From Marinilabiliales bacterium (GTDB taxonomy: Bacteria > Bacteroidota > Bacteroidia > Bacteroidales > SZUA-534), in assembly GCA_003512955.1 (NCBI GenBank), contig DOTG01000046.1, forward strand, positions 6,465 to 70,464: DNA of 64,000 bases, written 5' to 3'. Position numbers and translations under genes: made by a program. Of this stretch, positions 24,401 to 33,091 are shown piece by piece (the stretch's first letter is position 1; each line of letters starts with the position of its first letter). The notes under the pieces are model-generated. The model saw nothing but the letters and a program-made list of their open reading frames with translations. It had not been told where the DNA came from and did no database searches.

Positions 24401-24471
24401 AAGTCACGGGGTGACTAATTGAATAACAATTGTTTGCCTTCTTTGTGTCAAATTGAGTCACCCCGTGACTT
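24401..24471. repeat. REP/BIME-like inverted palindrome pair, copy 2
   Basis: Arms AAGTCACGGGGTGACT (24401-24416) and AGTCACCCCGTGACTT (24456-24471) are perfect 16-nt inverted copies with a 39-nt spacer. Each arm is itself a hairpin (AGTCAC-GGG-GTGACT). The spacer contains AATTG-AATAA-CAATT. The layout and core are those of the element at 7873-7937, though the inner bases differ. It lies at the upstream edge of the patatin island. Confidence 0.6.
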
Positions 24472-24897
24472 TCATCGGGTTACCAGATGATTTGCGGATT
24501 TTCGGTGATAAATGGAACAATCAAAATAATATCCCAAAATTACGGATATAAGTAGCCCTACCCAATTTCAACGATTCCAATGCCGGATATTGTCTGCTGT
24601 CTTTCTCTGATGACCGATGTAATGCAATTGCATCAGCATAATGGCCATTGTTGTTAAATCCTTCTGACATACAATCCAAAGAAATTGTTTGGCCTCTTTT
24701 TCATCTGGGTATGTCATCTATTGGCAACAGGTTGATTATAACTATACGGACAGCCTCTAAATTATATTGGCTTCGATGGTTGTGTTATCTGACAAAGTGT
24801 TTTAAGGTTTTTTTAACTTTAGCAGCATTTCGTTTATTTATTTCAAACCTGTAGCTGATCAATTTTTCCAATCCACTGTAAAGAAATCCGCAATCAG

Positions 24898-24928
24898 TTG
24901 ATCCCCCCCTTTTAATTTTATATTTTTG
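24898..24928 (+). promoter_or_regulatory. Promoter of the 913-residue gene
   Basis: TTG at 24898-24900 and TATTTTTG at 24921-24928 with 20 nt between fit the Bacteroidota -33/-7 pattern; the ATG follows 20 nt after the -7 box. Confidence 0.6.
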
Positions 24929-24948
24929 GCTCATCGAAATTTTGAAAA

Positions 24949-27690
24949 ATGGGGAAAAAATTCGGCTTTTTAATTGTCATCATTTTATTTATCGGGGTAA
25001 CTACCACGGTTTATTACATCCTCCGCAAACAGCAACAGCCAAATCTGGAGACATTTGCGGCTATCCCCATGAATGCTTCGGTGATTATTGAAGTAAAAAA
25101 AACCGACCTTTTTTTAAATCAAACCCAATCGAAAAATTTGTTCCTGAACCAGATCAGCCTACTCAAAGGACTTGATAAGGTTTTCAAGGGGTTACAAAAG
25201 ATCGATTCCATCGCCGATGCCCAACCGTCACTAAAAGAACTCATCAACAAACAGTCGCTGCTTTTATCCATCCATAAAGAGGGAAAAGACCAATACAAAT
25301 TACTGAGCTCCTTGCATACCACCAGCCATTTTAAGCTGAACCAGATTTTGAAGTTGCTCAATGCAGAACTGGAAAAAACCGGTTCGCTGAAAACTACGAA
25401 ATACAATCAGGTTAAAATTCAGCATTTTCAGGGTGCCTATGGAAGTTTTTATTTTTGTGCTCACCGTGGATTTTTAATGGCCAGCAATTCAGAGATGCTT
25501 TTGCAGGATGCCATCCGGCAGGCGGAAACCGATAATGGGGTCTATTCCATGGGTGGATTTCAGGACTTGCGGAAAACCGCCGGGAACCATGTTGACGCCA
25601 ACATTTATATCCATTTCAAAAATTCAACAGACATCCTCACGCAATTTTTTGCCAAAGAAGGGTTAGCCCAAAATGGGTTTTTAAAAATTGGCGATTGGGT
25701 AGAACTTGATTTAAACCTGAAAAGTGAAACCTTGCTTTTTAATGGCTTTGCCAACAAACCTGCCGAAGCATCGGCATTTTACAATTTACTGGATGGGCAG
25801 GAACCCCAAAACATTCTTTTTATCAACGCGTTGCCACCAACCTGTGAGAGTTTCTCGGGTTTTGGCATCAGCAATCTGGCACTATATTTTCAGAATCTGG
25901 AAAGATACATGGAAAAGAATGACCAAGGGGAGCGTTTCAAAACGAACCACCAGATTGTTTCAGGCACCTTTGGCGATCAGTACCGGAAAGAGTTGCAGCA
26001 GGTTTTCAGAAACGAAATCGGGCAAGCCGGATTATCGGGTGGCGAAACACTATTCTTCATCCGCACCTCTGGTTACCAGGGTTCCATGGAACTGATCCAG
26101 GAGTGGCTCAAACATGCCACGGTACAAAATCAAACCTCGTGGAACGACCTCCGGACTGATTATAAAGTGGATAATGAAACCATCTTCCCCATTTTTAAAA
26201 TGCCGGTTGACTATTTGCCTACCCGCCTTTTTGGGCCGTGGTTCAAATCATGCAGGGCTAATTACGTGACTGCTTACAAGGACTATATCATTTTTGGCGA
26301 TTCTTACAGTTCCCTTTGCGAGGCCATTTATACCAATGTGCTGCAAAAAAACCTGATGTACGACAAAGCATTCGTTCAGTTTTCCAACTTCTTAGCCAGC
26401 AAATCAAATTATTACGGGTATCTGTCACTCATTGGCTCCGGTGAAAAGCTCCAACAGACTTTGTCGGCAAAGGCTTACGATTATTACTACCAGAATCAAC
26501 CGATAATACAGCCTTTCTATGCCCTTGCCTGGCAATTCTCAAACGAGAACCATCGGATTTATAACAATTTGCTTTTTACCTACTTACCCACCAACACCCA
26601 AAAGAAAAAAACAGTTTGGGAAACCCGTCTCGATACCGCCATTGCCCTAAAACCTGAGTTGGTCATCAACCATCAGACAAGGGAAAAAGAGATCCTGGTG
26701 CAAGATGCCAAATACCAGATATATTTAATCAACAAATCGGGACGGATTCTTTGGAAGAAAACCCTGAATGAGCCCATCCTTGGAGAGATAAAGCAGGTAG
26801 ATTATTATAAAAACGGCAAACTCCAATATCTTTTCAACACTCCTTCGCAAATTCACCTTATCGACCGGAATGGCAATTATGTGGAACGCTACCCGGTTTC
26901 ATTATCGGCTAAAGCTGTAAATGGCCTGTCGGTATTCGATTACGGGAATAACCGGAGCTACCGGATTTTTGTCCCATGCAATAACCAAAACGTTTATGGT
27001 TTCGATCTGGAAGGCAACATTGTTTCCGGATTTAAATTCTCCGGGACTGACGAAGCTATCACATCTCCCGTACAGTATTTTCGTGATCGGCAAAACGATT
27101 ATCTGCTGGTTACCGATAGCTCGCGTATTTACATTCTCGACCGGAAAGGCAATACCCGGCTGAAATTAGAAAACCAGTTTTCAGCTTCGCCAAACAATAC
27201 TTTTGTTTACAGTCCAGCCACCAATACGCAAAAATCCTGTCTGATCCGGACCAATAAAAAAGGTACCATCCATTATGTCTTCTTCGACGGCAAGACAGAA
27301 ACCAAACACCTGCGCGATTTTTCACCTCAGCATTATTTTGCTTATGAAGATGTGACAGGTGATCAAAAGCCCGATTATGTATTTGTTGATGGCCCGCAGC
27401 TAGCCGTTTTTTCGGCAGAGGGTATAAAGGAGTTTGAAGTTGCCTTTCCGACTAATATCAACGTACAACCTTCGTTTTACAAGTTCTCATCGAACCAGAC
27501 AGGCATTGGCATTACCGAACCAGCGCAACAAAAAATCCATCTGATCGATTCCAACGGAGCCGAGTTCAAAGGTTTTCCTCTCTATGGAATCAGCCGATTC
27601 AGTATCGGAATCCTGCAACCGGGTTCCGGTGAATACCAATTAATTGTTGGGGGCGATGAGCGGTATTTGTATAACTATAAATTAAATTAA
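24949..27690 (+). CDS. Membrane-anchored DUF3352-like protein with C-terminal propeller-like region
   Basis: A 913-residue protein with one N-terminal membrane helix (about 5-24), so the rest lies in the periplasm. Residues 35-560 look like the DUF3352 type (FAAIPMNASVIIEVKKTDLF near 36-55). The C-terminal 350 residues have repeated beta motifs of propeller kind: YLINKSGRILWKK, HLIDRNGNYVERYP, GFDLEGNIVSGFKF, YILDRKGNTRL, HLIDSNGAEFKGFP. Such repeats often bind proteins or polymer. No catalytic motif. It is followed after 1 nt by the MntP-like gene, so the three plus-strand genes to 28472 form an operon. Function unknown. Confidence 0.7.
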   Translation: MGKKFGFLIVIILFIGVTTTVYYILRKQQQPNLETFAAIPMNASVIIEVKKTDLFLNQTQSKNLFLNQISLLKGLDKVFKGLQKIDSIADAQPSLKELINKQSLLLSIHKEGKDQYKLLSSLHTTSHFKLNQILKLLNAELEKTGSLKTTKYNQVKIQHFQGAYGSFYFCAHRGFLMASNSEMLLQDAIRQAETDNGVYSMGGFQDLRKTAGNHVDANIYIHFKNSTDILTQFFAKEGLAQNGFLKIGDWVELDLNLKSETLLFNGFANKPAEASAFYNLLDGQEPQNILFINALPPTCESFSGFGISNLALYFQNLERYMEKNDQGERFKTNHQIVSGTFGDQYRKELQQVFRNEIGQAGLSGGETLFFIRTSGYQGSMELIQEWLKHATVQNQTSWNDLRTDYKVDNETIFPIFKMPVDYLPTRLFGPWFKSCRANYVTAYKDYIIFGDSYSSLCEAIYTNVLQKNLMYDKAFVQFSNFLASKSNYYGYLSLIGSGEKLQQTLSAKAYDYYYQNQPIIQPFYALAWQFSNENHRIYNNLLFTYLPTNTQKKKTVWETRLDTAIALKPELVINHQTREKEILVQDAKYQIYLINKSGRILWKKTLNEPILGEIKQVDYYKNGKLQYLFNTPSQIHLIDRNGNYVERYPVSLSAKAVNGLSVFDYGNNRSYRIFVPCNNQNVYGFDLEGNIVSGFKFSGTDEAITSPVQYFRDRQNDYLLVTDSSRIYILDRKGNTRLKLENQFSASPNNTFVYSPATNTQKSCLIRTNKKGTIHYVFFDGKTETKHLRDFSPQHYFAYEDVTGDQKPDYVFVDGPQLAVFSAEGIKEFEVAFPTNINVQPSFYKFSSNQTGIGITEPAQQKIHLIDSNGAEFKGFPLYGISRFSIGILQPGSGEYQLIVGGDERYLYNYKLN

Positions 27691-27691
27691 G

Positions 27692-28237
27692 ATGACAAAT
27701 GGTCTTTTCATCGTAGCCACCGCCATTCTTTCTGTTGAATTGTTCTCTATTGGATTGGTTAGCAGGTTTCTTGAAAAAAGAAGCACATGGATTGGGTTTC
27801 TTAAAGTCTGCATCCCTTTTGTGAGTAGTTCAATAATTTTAATATTGGGGTTGCTGTTGGGGACAATAATGGGCGGACTGTTTTCTGCCACACGCCATTG
27901 GTACGCGGCCACATTGCTATTTATGCTCAGCATAAAACTATTTTACGATGCAAAAAAACTGACACAAGCCAAACGTTCCATCAATCCCCTTGATACAAAA
28001 GGTTTGCTCTTGTTAGCGGCTTTCGCGGGAATAAATACTTTTTTTGTGGGCATTAGTTTTGGATTGGCTAAACTTTCCTTCCCGATTTCTTTCTTTGGAA
28101 TTTTGGTATTATTTTTGGGAACAATTTCGGGCTTTTTTTGGGGCATATTTGCTAAACGGCTATTCCTGAAACAGTTTGATTGGGTAGCCGCCTTTGTTTT
28201 TTTAGTGATAGCCCTCTTTTTAGTTTTTAAATTCTAA
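27692..28237 (+). CDS. MntP/YtaF-like six-helix membrane protein
   Basis: A 181-residue protein with about six membrane helices in the two-fold pattern of MntP manganese exporters: LSVELFSIGL in helix 1 and AGINTFFVGISFGL in helix 4 correspond to the LSxDAFxVxI and xSIDALxVGxSF signatures. The two key Asp positions are Glu16 and Asn115 here, so metal specificity may be changed or lost. It begins 1 nt after the DUF3352-like stop and is followed 4 nt later by the DUF4834 gene. The family call is from pattern memory; general cation or small-molecule export is possible. Confidence 0.5.
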   Translation: MTNGLFIVATAILSVELFSIGLVSRFLEKRSTWIGFLKVCIPFVSSSIILILGLLLGTIMGGLFSATRHWYAATLLFMLSIKLFYDAKKLTQAKRSINPLDTKGLLLLAAFAGINTFFVGISFGLAKLSFPISFFGILVLFLGTISGFFWGIFAKRLFLKQFDWVAAFVFLVIALFLVFKF

Positions 28238-28241
28238 TACC

Positions 28242-28472
28242 ATGTTAAAGTTTATTTTAATTTTTATCGCGGTCATTTACCTGCTTGGTTTCTTAGGCAG
28301 ATTGTTGATTATTTATTGGGTGAAAAAGATGGCCAAACAAGCCGGGTTCTATCAAAATGCACCTTCAAACCAAAAAGAGGGGCATGTAACCGTTGATTTT
28401 AATCAGAAAAAATCAAAAAAATTCGAAAAAAACGAAGGTGATTATGTTGATTTTGAGGAAATTAAAGATTAG
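28242..28472 (+). CDS. DUF4834-family small membrane protein
   Basis: A 76-residue protein: one N-terminal membrane helix (MLKFILIFIAVIYLLGFLGRLL), then a charged tail ending GDYVDFEEIKD. This short design and the acidic YVDFEEI tail are characteristic of DUF4834, common in Bacteroidota and of unknown function. It is the last gene of the small plus-strand operon, upstream of tRNA-Leu. Confidence 0.75.
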   Translation: MLKFILIFIAVIYLLGFLGRLLIIYWVKKMAKQAGFYQNAPSNQKEGHVTVDFNQKKSKKFEKNEGDYVDFEEIKD

Positions 28473-28503
28473 TAACTGAATTGAGATAAAAAAATTTAAA
28501 TAA

Positions 28504-28535
28504 TTTGGCTGAGTTAAACAAAAGTTCTATATTCG
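28504..28535 (+). promoter_or_regulatory. Promoter of tRNA-Leu
   Basis: TTTG at 28504-28507 and TATATTCG at 28528-28535, with 20 nt between, match the phylum promoter with one change in the -7 box. The tRNA begins 16 nt after it. Confidence 0.55.
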
Positions 28536-28550
28536 CAGACCTAAATAAAT

Positions 28551-28634
28551 GCCCAGGTGGCGGAATTGGTAGACGCGCTGGTCTCAAACACCAGTGGGGT
28601 AACACTCGTGCCGGTTCGATCCCGGCCCTGGGTA
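28551..28634 (+). tRNA. tRNA-Leu (anticodon CAA)
   Basis: An 84-nt class II tRNA: acceptor GCCCAGG pairs CCTGGGT (terminal G-U), anticodon stem CTGGT/ACCAG with loop CTCAAAC giving CAA, a long variable arm (TGGGGTAACACTCGTG), T arm GCCGG TTCGATC CCGGC, discriminator A. CCA is not encoded. Confidence 0.93.
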
Positions 28635-28635
28635 C

Positions 28636-28674
28636 AAAAAACCTCTAATCAAATATGTTTAGAGGTTTTTTTTT
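28636..28674 (+). terminator. Intrinsic terminator of tRNA-Leu
   Basis: AAAACCTCTAA (28638-28648) pairs with TTTAGAGGTTTT around a 9-nt loop, followed by a long T run to 28674. It also faces the convergent HTCS gene end. Confidence 0.85.
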
Positions 28675-28689
28675 ATGAAAGATTTTCTG

Positions 28690-31600
28690 CTACTTTTTTA
28701 AAGAGCGGACATATTCGCTCGGAGCTATTTTGTACACATCGGTAAAGCAAGTAGTAAAGTACGACGGTGAGTTAAACCCGACCTCGTAACACACTTCGGA
28801 AATGTTCTTGCCTTCAACTGATAATAGGTCGTGAGCCTTTTTTAGCCGTAAGTTGCGAATGAATTCGCCTGTTGTTTGTCCGGTAAGAGCCTTGATTTTC
28901 CGGTGCAAGCCCATCCGGCTGATATTTAATTCGGCAGCCAGGGCGTCGCCGTTAAATTCCGATTCCATCATTCTTTCCATTATTGTGGAAATGGCCTTTT
29001 GCAGGAAAAGCTCCTCAGGTGAATCGGTTTCCGTTTGAGGGCTGTGCAGTTCGCCTAACAGAATTTTCCTGCTATAGCGCTCTTTCAGCAGTTCACGCAA
29101 CTCGATAAGTTTGGCCACCCTAACTTTAAGGTGCTCCGGGTGAAATGGTTTGGTTATGTATGAATCGGCTCCCAGGCTCAGCCCTTCAATGCGGTTTTCG
29201 ATATCGGATTTGGCGGTAAGCATTATGATTGGGATGTGATCGGTTTCAACAGAGGTTTTCATCCGTTTGCACATTTCAATGCCATCCATTTCAGGCATCA
29301 TTAAGTCGCTTATCACTAAATCGAACTCGTGCAGGTTCATTAAATCCCATCCAATTAACCCATTTTCTGCCTCTTCAATTGCATATTTAGAGTCCAGGGT
29401 ATTTTTTATGTAATTCCTGATATCGGCATTGTCTTCAACAATCAAAATCTTTTTCCGGTTGTCCCTTTTCTTTTTTTCATTTTGGTGAATCTCTTCATCT
29501 TCTGGGTCAAAAATAAACCCCGACACATCAAGTTTTTGTTTATAGGTTTCGTCGGAAATATTGTGGGTTTCTTGATCCAGGTAAGCGTTTTTGTCGATGG
29601 GTATGGTAATTTTAAACGTTGTGCGGATGTTGGGTGTGCTTTCCGCCTCAATGGTTCCGTGGTGCAGCTCTATCAGGCTTTTAACTAAATGCAGGCCTAT
29701 GCCGGTGCCTTGTTGTTGGTTCCTTTTTTCATCGCCCTGGTAAAACCTGTCAAAAATATAGGGTAAATCTTTTTCTAAAATTCCTTTTCCGGTATCGGTA
29801 ACTGAAATTGAGAGCATCTGGTTGCCAACAACATCGGTTGCAACAGTAACCAAAACCGTTATGGTGCCTCCTTGTGGGGTAAATTTAAATGCGTTTGAAA
29901 TCAGGTTAATAAGCGATTTGCTGATGAACTCCGGATCGTACCAGGCCATAATTTTTTCTTCGTTTTGAGGGAACTCAATGTTGATGGCCATTTGTTTTTT
30001 CAGATCCTTAAAAGAAATAATTACATCATTAATTGTAGATACAATATTGGCATATTGAACTTTCAGCTTCATTTGGCCCCGTTCTGCCTTTCTGAAGTCG
30101 AGCAGCTGGTTTACCATGGCCAGCAATCGTTTTGCATTGTAGATTATTATTTTAATGTTCGCCTTTTTTTCTTCATCCATTTCTTCGGAGTACATGGTTT
30201 CAAGCGGCCCGAAAATTAAGGTAAGCGGTGTGCGCAGTTCATGCGATATATTGGTAAAAAACTGCAGTTTTTCCTGATGGAGTTCCTCATCCTTTTCGCG
30301 GCGGGCGCGTTCAATTTTCAGGTTGTTGGCAGTCCTAATCCGTATTACTATGAACATTCCAATAAAATAGATAAGGGTAAACAACAGCATATAATACAAA
30401 AGATAGGCCCAACCGGTTGCCCATATCGGGGCGTGAACAGTAATGGCTATGGTTGCCATATTGCTATCGCTCCAAACCACATCGGGGCTCGATGCTTTCA
30501 CTTTGAAGACATATTCGCCAGCCCTCAGGTTTCGGAAGGTAACACTGTTTTGTGTTCCAATGTTTATCCACTCCTTATCGGAACCTTCAAGGATATAGGC
30601 ATATTGGATTTTTGGGTTTGCATTGTAGTTCATGCCCATAAATTCAATGGTGAATACTGTTTGGTTGTATTTTAAATCAATATGGCTGGCAAGTGTAATG
30701 TTTTCGGTAATGGGTGAAATGCTGCGTTTGTCGGTAGATGGCGCCACAAGTTCGTTCGACACAAAAAGCCTTGTAAACACTACCGATGGGCATTTGTCGT
30801 CTTTTGTTACATTCAAAGGGTTGAAAATATTGATGCCGTCGAACCCTGCAAATACAATGGACCCATTAGGGAGTTTAAGTGCAGCATGTTCTGAAAATCC
30901 GCGGCTTTGAACGCCATCCACTGAATTAAAATTGACTACCTCATGGGTTCCGGGGGTAATCTTTGAAATTCCTTTGGTATGGCCTACCCAAATATTGCCG
31001 GCATCATCACTCAATAATGAATTAATATAATTACTGGCCAGGCCTTCCGCTTCATTAAAATAATGAACTGTTTTTGTATCGGTGTCCACGCTAACCAACC
31101 CCTCACCGTTGGTTGCCATCCATACTGTTTTGCCATTAATAAAAATATCATGAATAATATGAGAGGTATTGTTTATTGGTGAGGTATCTACCACGTTGTT
31201 TTCAGGGTTATAAATAATAGCTCCATCGCCATAAGTACCTAACCATAGCGCACCGTTGGAATCCTCTTTAATTGACCGTATTGCGATATTTCTATTATTA
31301 ACAGGTTCAACCCTTGATAGCTGGTTTTTGGTTTTATCGTACCGGGCTAAACCATTTTGGGTTCCAATCCAAATTGTATGGTCCTTGCTTTCAAAAATTG
31401 ACCGCACATCATTTCCCGGGAGAGAATTGGAATTGGAAGGGTTGTTCCTGAATTGCTCATACTCTGAACCATTCGGTTTGGTTTTTATCAAGCCCTGGTT
31501 ATAGGTCCCAATCCAAAGGTTTTTGTCGGAATCGATAAAAATAGATTGATATACATAACCCGGCAACAGTTTATTTAATGGGTGCTCGGTTATTTTTCCT

Positions 31601-32799
31601 GTTTCCGGGTTCATGGAGCAAAGGCCAACTTTATCGGTACCAATGGTTGCAATATATATGTTATTGCTTTCGTTGCTGTATATTGCCGTAATGGGTGAGT
31701 TTGGCAAGGAATTCTCCTGGTCGGGATTGTGTTTGAAAAGGAGGAATTTTGCCGTGGTCCCTTTTAACATATTTACACCCCCCCACGCTGTTCCTATCCA
31801 GATGTTGTTTTCCTGGTCGGCAAAAAGGGAATTTACCGAAGGGCAGCTTAACCGGGTTATTGATTCGCCGTGGTCAATGGTTTGATAGCTAAATTCCTCA
31901 TTTAATGAAAAGGCCCTTGCCGAAAAGTTCATTAAAAACAGTTCTGTACCCAGCCACAGCTTGCCATTCCTATCTTCCATAATTGCCCCAATTGAATTTG
32001 AAATGAGCTCTTTGGGGTATGTAATTTGTTCCAAACGGCTGGATGTTTCATTGTAAATGTAGCACCCTTTGGAAGTACCTATCCATATACGGCGGAAACT
32101 GTCCTGATATATTTTACGCACAAACCTGCCATTGTCGGGCAGTTGAAAATGTTCTATTTCCTTACTTTTTAAATCGTAAAGGTAAAGGCCATTGGCCTGG
32201 GTCCCTATCCAAAGCCGGTTGTTGTCGTCTTCAATTAAACTCATCACATTCATTGGTTGAGGAACGTTGGATAGGGATGGTAATGTTAGTGCCGAAAAGT
32301 CTTTTGTATCCCAACTAAAATAATTTACCCCATTTCCGTAAGTTCCCAACCATATTGTATTCTTATCGGCACTCAAAGCCAATATGGTAATGTCATTATA
32401 AACCAGTTTAAGTGGTTCCGAATTGGTGCGTACTTTTATAATACTGTCTGTCCGGTAATCGTAAATATTTAAACCATCCGATGTCCCAATCCAGATATTG
32501 CCGTCGGGAGCCAATAGCATGGTTTGTGTGCGGTTGTGCGTAAGCGAATAATGTTGGCTGTTAACGGCAAAATTGGTCAGGTTTTTTCCATCAAACTTAT
32601 TTAAGCCTTGTTCGGTGGCTATCCAAATAAAACCGCTTCGGTCCTGTAATATTGAGTAGATAGTATTGTTCGACAGCCCTTCCTCTGTCGATAATTTTGA
32701 AATAAGCTGGGTTTCGTATTTCTGGGCAAAAAGCAATGGGTTTATCCCCAAAGCGAGGATAAATAATTGGACTGTAACTAGTAGGAACGGCCTTTTCAT
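28690..32799 (-). CDS. Hybrid two-component system (HTCS) regulator of the polysaccharide locus
   Basis: A 1369-residue protein from ATG 32799 (MKRPFLLVTVQLF, signal/membrane segment); an ATG at 32886 would add 29 residues ahead of the signal and is less likely. Order of parts: periplasmic two-propeller sensor of Reg_prop repeats (about 35-680, many WIGT/GLN units), Y_Y_Y domain (about 700-780), membrane helix (about 800-822), HisKA with FFTNISHELRTP (His near 850), HATPase (NLISNAFKF, DTGKGI, GTGIGLHLV), receiver (VEDNADIRNYI, phospho-Asp in VISDLMMPEMDG near 1165), AraC-type HTH at the C-terminus (VCYEVGFNSPSYFTTCF). HTCS proteins sense oligosaccharides in the periplasm and switch on the adjoining utilisation locus. 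It is divergent from the enzyme operon. Confidence 0.95.
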   Translation of the reverse strand: MKRPFLLVTVQLFILALGINPLLFAQKYETQLISKLSTEEGLSNNTIYSILQDRSGFIWIATEQGLNKFDGKNLTNFAVNSQHYSLTHNRTQTMLLAPDGNIWIGTSDGLNIYDYRTDSIIKVRTNSEPLKLVYNDITILALSADKNTIWLGTYGNGVNYFSWDTKDFSALTLPSLSNVPQPMNVMSLIEDDNNRLWIGTQANGLYLYDLKSKEIEHFQLPDNGRFVRKIYQDSFRRIWIGTSKGCYIYNETSSRLEQITYPKELISNSIGAIMEDRNGKLWLGTELFLMNFSARAFSLNEEFSYQTIDHGESITRLSCPSVNSLFADQENNIWIGTAWGGVNMLKGTTAKFLLFKHNPDQENSLPNSPITAIYSNESNNIYIATIGTDKVGLCSMNPETGKITEHPLNKLLPGYVYQSIFIDSDKNLWIGTYNQGLIKTKPNGSEYEQFRNNPSNSNSLPGNDVRSIFESKDHTIWIGTQNGLARYDKTKNQLSRVEPVNNRNIAIRSIKEDSNGALWLGTYGDGAIIYNPENNVVDTSPINNTSHIIHDIFINGKTVWMATNGEGLVSVDTDTKTVHYFNEAEGLASNYINSLLSDDAGNIWVGHTKGISKITPGTHEVVNFNSVDGVQSRGFSEHAALKLPNGSIVFAGFDGINIFNPLNVTKDDKCPSVVFTRLFVSNELVAPSTDKRSISPITENITLASHIDLKYNQTVFTIEFMGMNYNANPKIQYAYILEGSDKEWINIGTQNSVTFRNLRAGEYVFKVKASSPDVVWSDSNMATIAITVHAPIWATGWAYLLYYMLLFTLIYFIGMFIVIRIRTANNLKIERARREKDEELHQEKLQFFTNISHELRTPLTLIFGPLETMYSEEMDEEKKANIKIIIYNAKRLLAMVNQLLDFRKAERGQMKLKVQYANIVSTINDVIISFKDLKKQMAINIEFPQNEEKIMAWYDPEFISKSLINLISNAFKFTPQGGTITVLVTVATDVVGNQMLSISVTDTGKGILEKDLPYIFDRFYQGDEKRNQQQGTGIGLHLVKSLIELHHGTIEAESTPNIRTTFKITIPIDKNAYLDQETHNISDETYKQKLDVSGFIFDPEDEEIHQNEKKKRDNRKKILIVEDNADIRNYIKNTLDSKYAIEEAENGLIGWDLMNLHEFDLVISDLMMPEMDGIEMCKRMKTSVETDHIPIIMLTAKSDIENRIEGLSLGADSYITKPFHPEHLKVRVAKLIELRELLKERYSRKILLGELHSPQTETDSPEELFLQKAISTIMERMMESEFNGDALAAELNISRMGLHRKIKALTGQTTGEFIRNLRLKKAHDLLSVEGKNISEVCYEVGFNSPSYFTTCFTDVYKIAPSEYVRSLKK

Positions 32800-32951
32800 T
32801 TTATGGTTTTGTGGTATTTTGAACGAATAAAAGTAAGAAATATTTGATTTTGTTTTTAGTACAAGTAAATATAAACCATGGGCCATATTTCGTTTATTTT
32901 ACCATAAGATTCAGAATATGAGCGCGATATATATTTGTTGGTAGAAAGAGA

Positions 32952-33017
32952 TGTTACAATAGTGAAAGGGAATGAAAAAATAGAGACAGTGTTTTTTTGC
33001 TTTAATGAGCAAATTTG
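32952..33017 (+). promoter_or_regulatory. Candidate HTCS operator and promoter of the glycosidase operon
   Basis: A half-site TGTTACAATAGTGAAA (32952-32967) is followed by a weaker copy TGAAAAAATAGAGACA (32973-32988; 11 of 16 identical) exactly 21 nt later. A CAAATTTG box with TTTG at 33014-33017 lies 34 nt after the second ATAG. The same elements with the same spacings occur at 43039-43104. Two direct repeats two helical turns apart upstream of a weak -7 box are what an AraC-type dimeric activator would need. The HTCS assignment as the binding protein is inference. Confidence 0.65.
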
Positions 33018-33091
33018 CCAATGCGGATCAAAAAGAGTTTACTGTTGATTTTTTTTGAAAGAAATATTATTTGAACAGAAGAACATTTTTT

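Larger units (their letters stand above)
24206..24948. other. Intergenic region of 743 bp between divergent genes
   Basis: It separates the patatin island (minus strand) from the 913-residue gene (plus strand). It contains the 16-bp palindrome at 24343-24358, the BIME-like pair at 24401-24471, and the promoter at 24898-24928. The part from about 24540 to 24890 shows no gene or repeat I can support. Confidence 0.5.

Noticed and set aside
24648..24854. A 68-codon plus-strand frame in the 743-bp gap
   Set aside because: No recognisable features and no ribosome site; composition is that of noncoding DNA.
28557..28745. Open frame across the tRNA-Leu gene
   Set aside because: It is a translation of the tRNA and terminator into the HTCS gene end.
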